Source of the DNA: Triplophysa rosa
Lineage: Eukaryota > Chordata > Actinopteri > Cypriniformes > Nemacheilidae
Direction: 5' to 3'
DNA: 64,000 nucleotides
Assembly: GCF_024868665.1 (NCBI RefSeq)
Contig: NC_079901.1
Location: forward strand, 8,388,949-8,452,948
Part shown: positions 57,361 to 64,000 of the stretch, in pieces
Layout of the letters: every line of letters starts with the position of its first letter
How positions within the stretch are numbered: the first letter of the stretch is position 1
The notes under the pieces: model-generated
What the model saw: the letters and a program-made list of their open reading frames with translations, nothing else
Told to the model about the DNA's origin: nothing
Databases searched by the model: none
Position numbers and translations under genes: made by a program

Positions 57361-59855
57361 TGGCGTGAGATGGGATTTACTGACCACTCGCTCTACCTCC
57401 AGGGCTTAAGAGCACTAAGAGCTGCTCGCCTGACCTCTGCTTCAGTGAAGATCAGCTCCAATGAGTGCTTTAAAGACAACTGTGGATCTCACAAAAACAT
57501 AGCCAGGTCACATTTCACCCCAAACAAAATCTGTTCAGAAGTTACAGCAAAATATATGCTCTTACTGCTGCAACATGTCCAAGACATTTTACTGTTGAGC
57601 CACTTTAGTTCTTTTGTAATTCAGTTCTCATATTCGATAAGAATAATTTGATCTTCATTCTACTGTATCATACAAAAAGATGAAACACTGTATGAGATGA
57701 ATACTAGTTTTTTATTCAGATCAGCATAAAGACAGTAAAACAATAACATAATATCATTATGTAGAACCTAACACAATACATCTTAAGGCATTTTTTCATA
57801 GTACACAAAATACTAATGGTCCCAAAACAGGCATAATTCTCATTATGTCTTGCTTTCAATTTTGATGTGAAGTATGACCTGGAAATTCTTGATAAGGTTT
57901 CGTCACACCGAACATTTACAGTGGCTTTTAAAACATTCATCCTACTTTTCAAGGTTTCACCTAAAGTCTTTCTCTGGGACGTGCAGTACATTTTACAAAG
58001 CCTTACCCACACTTTTTGGATCAAACACAGACTTTCACTTCTATGTGAGAAATATGGTCTTGTTTATGTCTGCTGCCTCCTACAGTATGTACACAGCAAC
58101 TGACTGATCGAGCTGTTAGTAGTCAAACATGACACACGGAAACGTATCTTCAAACATCTTGAGACATTCAATTGACTCTAAAAGGACAAGTTCAAGTATT
58201 TTTTTCATCTTTTTCTAAAAATGGTATATTATTTGACATTAAAGGTGCTGTAATACACAGTGTCTGCCTTTTGGTCCACGTTATTCATTAAACAGGCCAC
58301 AAGAGACATAACATTTATATTTTGATGTTATATTACTCTTAAAGGGACAGTTCACCCAAAAATGAAAATTCTGTCATCATTTACTCACCCTCAAGTTCTT
58401 CTAAATCGGTGTAAATTTCTTTGTTCTGATGAACAGAGAGAAAGATATTTGGACGAATGCTTGTAACCAAACAGTTCTTGGACCCCATTGACTACCAAAA
58501 AGTACGTTTTTTGTTCTGTTGAAAACAAAAGAAGATATTTTGAAGAATGTATCAAAGCAAACAGTTCTGCGGCACATTTGACTACCATTTTAATTGATCT
58601 TACTATGGCAGTCAATGGGGTCCAAGAACTGTTTGGTTACAAGCATTCGTCCAAATGCCTTTGTGTTCATCAGAACAAATACATTTATACAGATTTGGAA
58701 CAACTTGAGTATGAGTGAATGATGAGAGAATTTTCATTTTAGGGTGAACTGTCCCTTTACGCCATAAATGCTTCAGTAAATGATTCTTTTGATTCATAGT
58801 CATCATTTAAAACAAACTGGCCCGTAATAATCTTTGCGACTGACAGAAAGAATACTACCAAATGGCAGCACACATTAATCCTACTGTAGTTGTCCTTTTC
58901 TAGGCAAACATGTAAACTAACACAAGTCCTTGTACCCTTTTGTGTTAACAATGCCCCTCACTGGGCTTGGGTAATGTAAACATTCAGCAGGCAAAACGTC
59001 CGGGACCCATGCCACAGAATAGCACAGGGTTTAATAGGAGGTGCCAGGTCCAGAAAAACAGAGTCACTGCCAGTCTTCAATATTATTCCTTCACATCAGA
59101 CTTTCAATTAGTGTCCATATTAGGCAAAGTTCAGAATACAACTAATAAATGTTAATGTTGGAATGTAAAACGGTTGTTTTTCTGTTTCAAAGAACATATG
59201 AATGAAAAATAAAAGCTGAAAAAAAACTTCATACACCGAGTGGCACCGAAGGAATTGTAAACCTCCACAACTATAATGATGGCAAAAGAAATGCGGACGA
59301 CTCTTCTATCGCAGGACTCTCCCCCCATGCTGGATTTACTCTCAAATTTGGTCTGTTCAAGTTTGAAAAGATTTAAACAATGAATGCGGGTTAGCATTAG
59401 TTTAATGCATAATTTAAAATGGAGATGTGTTTAAGCAGACGCTGTTCTTCGACTGGCGTACTATTCACATTGAACCGAACAAAGCATTTGTGTTTTGTTC
59501 AAAAAAAAGTTATAATCCCTAAAAATGCATAATTATGCGTTGTCCCCTAACACAAAATGTATCCAAGGAACAGGCCAACAATGTGCGTCCTTTTGGTTTA
59601 GTGGTGTGTGGCAAATCTCTGTGAAGGAAAAGGGAGATGTGTGTAAGAGCAGAGACGTGGAATCAAAACCTTTAGTCTGTGGGCGAAATTTGGCCACTAT
59701 TATGCAAATCATAAAAGCCGGTTCAGCACATTGTAAAAGCAGCTGTGAAGCTCCATTTATATTCTTGGCCGCTCATGATGGCTTTGAAGAACAGCTAAGG
59801 GTTTAAAACATGATCCTTGTGAAAACCAGAATGGAATTCTGGAATGAGGATGTTT
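57361..59855. other. Convergent 3' UTRs of mmp23 and pcyt1a
   Basis: The stop codons are 2.5 kb apart and face each other. No exon is recognised between them. On the minus strand an AATAAA lies at 57716-57711, which would give pcyt1a a 3' UTR of about 2.1 kb. I see no equally clear signal for mmp23 on the plus strand close to its stop. One TTAA MITE (58339-58760) lies in the stretch. Confidence 0.45.
58339..58760. mobile_element. TTAA MITE, long copy
   Basis: The left end TTAAAGGGACAGTTCACC is followed by ATGAAAATTCTGTCATCATT; the right end is GGGTGAACTGTCCCTTTA. Internal arms also pair: GAACAGAGAGAAAGATATTTGG against the reverse of AAATGCCTTTGTGTTCATCAG, and CCAAACAGTTCTTGGACCCC against GGGGTCCAAGAACTGTTTGG. 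The copy is therefore a nearly complete 420-bp palindrome. The right-hand TTAA has become TTAC. It is likely transcribed in the pcyt1a 3' UTR. Confidence 0.8.
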
Positions 59856-63170
<3,315 letters not shown>

Positions 63171-63172
63171 CC

Positions 63173-64000
63173 CTGAGGAAAAAGAAATCTAGTAAATGTA
63201 ACCATATGTTACACGTTAAACTTGTCATCCTTATTAAAGGACTGTTCTGGGTTCAGAACGAGCTTTAACAGCATGTGACATTCTGCCTGTTACCACAGAA
63301 AATAAACTGGGTTAAAAGCAGGTTAATAGAAACGTAATCTGTGAGGTAAAATGTTAAAGAGGGATTTAGTACCCTGATTTTTTGTTTATACACACATATA
63401 TTCATATCGTACACAAATTATGTTATTTGAGCAGCAAAACTGTCTAATTAGTCCTCTTGGCAGTGGGACTATAGTTTTGGGCGCATGGATTTCAATAAAC
63501 GGCACAAACGTAACACCTGTGAGCGCAGGTATCTCTCAACTCTAGTTGTCTACATGCGCGCTAACGGCCTCACATTATCATGACAGGAGTTAAAAACGGG
63601 ACATAACTTTATTCAAACAAGGTTAGTAAGCAATTTTATCACACTGGTCACATGTTAAAACGTGAACTGTTTAAGATACGCGGCTATACTTGTGCAACAT
63701 TGTGTATTTTAACGTGTATTCCGTTGCAACTGTGCTGTACCGCAGGCAACCACTGCAAGTAACATGGTTAACGTTTACCGTTATTGCAAATGAGGCAACT
63801 TTATTTTCGAGCTGTATGTCCTTAGTTTATACAAATTTGTATTATATTAATTTATAACCCCGTACATTATTATAATGAGAGAACAGATTGGATTTATCGT
63901 ATGTGAAAGAGCACGCCACGCTGACCCAGATCTTGTAACGTAACTTCACTGAGATGATGTAAAGTGATGTTGATGTAACGTTAGGGCGGCCAAAGATGTG
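63173..64000 (-). promoter_or_regulatory. pcyt1a: pcyt1a upstream intron or promoter side
   Basis: The first coding exon begins at an acceptor (CCTCAG reading minus, at 63173), so a non-coding exon should lie further right. No clear donor with a CpG-rich exon is recognisable before the window ends. GCGC-containing sequence around 63540-63575 and GGGCGGCC near 63984 are candidates for promoter sequence. Otherwise the stretch is unremarkable AT-rich DNA. Confidence 0.35.

Overview
This window is vertebrate nuclear DNA, almost certainly from a ray-finned fish and most likely a cyprinid. Coding sequence is split into short exons with GT-AG introns. The four host proteins match vertebrate families closely. 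The spaces between exons are packed with fish-type transposons: hAT and TTAA-ended MITEs, Tc1-like elements, an L2-type LINE and a solo LTR. There is nothing prokaryotic, no operon and no CRISPR array. Species and paralogue suffixes (a/b copies from the fish genome duplication) cannot be fixed from the sequence alone.

Layout. (1) 1155-25934, plus strand: a complete dishevelled-3 gene (dvl3), 15 coding exons and 708 aa, with an 11.3 kb first intron. (2) 25935-32100: dvl3 3' UTR and a repeat-rich intergenic stretch with an L2 LINE (28612-31497, minus) beside a truncated Tc1-like copy (31498-31872). (3) 32140-46790, plus strand: ap2m1, the mu subunit of the AP-2 clathrin adaptor. It has a non-coding first exon, then 11 coding exons including a candidate 6-nt microexon. 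Its 5' introns carry an intact Tc1-like transposon (33368-34588), two hAT-type elements and a dead Sleeping-Beauty-like element (41199-42743). (4) 51973-57360, plus strand: mmp23, 8 exons and 377 aa. (5) 63170-59856, minus strand: pcyt1a, 8 coding exons and 358 aa, convergent with mmp23. Its upstream non-coding exon and promoter lie at or beyond the right edge.

The host genes are not an operon and do not share one pathway. dvl3 relays Wnt signals and ap2m1 selects cargo for clathrin endocytosis. I recall Dvl binding AP-2 mu in Wnt receptor uptake, and DVL3 and AP2M1 being neighbours in human 3q27, so that pair looks like conserved synteny. mmp23 encodes a membrane-anchored or secreted metalloproteinase, and pcyt1a makes the rate-limiting enzyme of phosphatidylcholine synthesis.

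I found no new multi-gene system. The most informative points are the 6-nt ap2m1 microexon, an open transposase gene with DD36E spacing inside perfect 29-bp terminal repeats, several MITEs still carrying exact 8-bp target duplications, and an abnormally long, pure GTGC repeat abutting an N.
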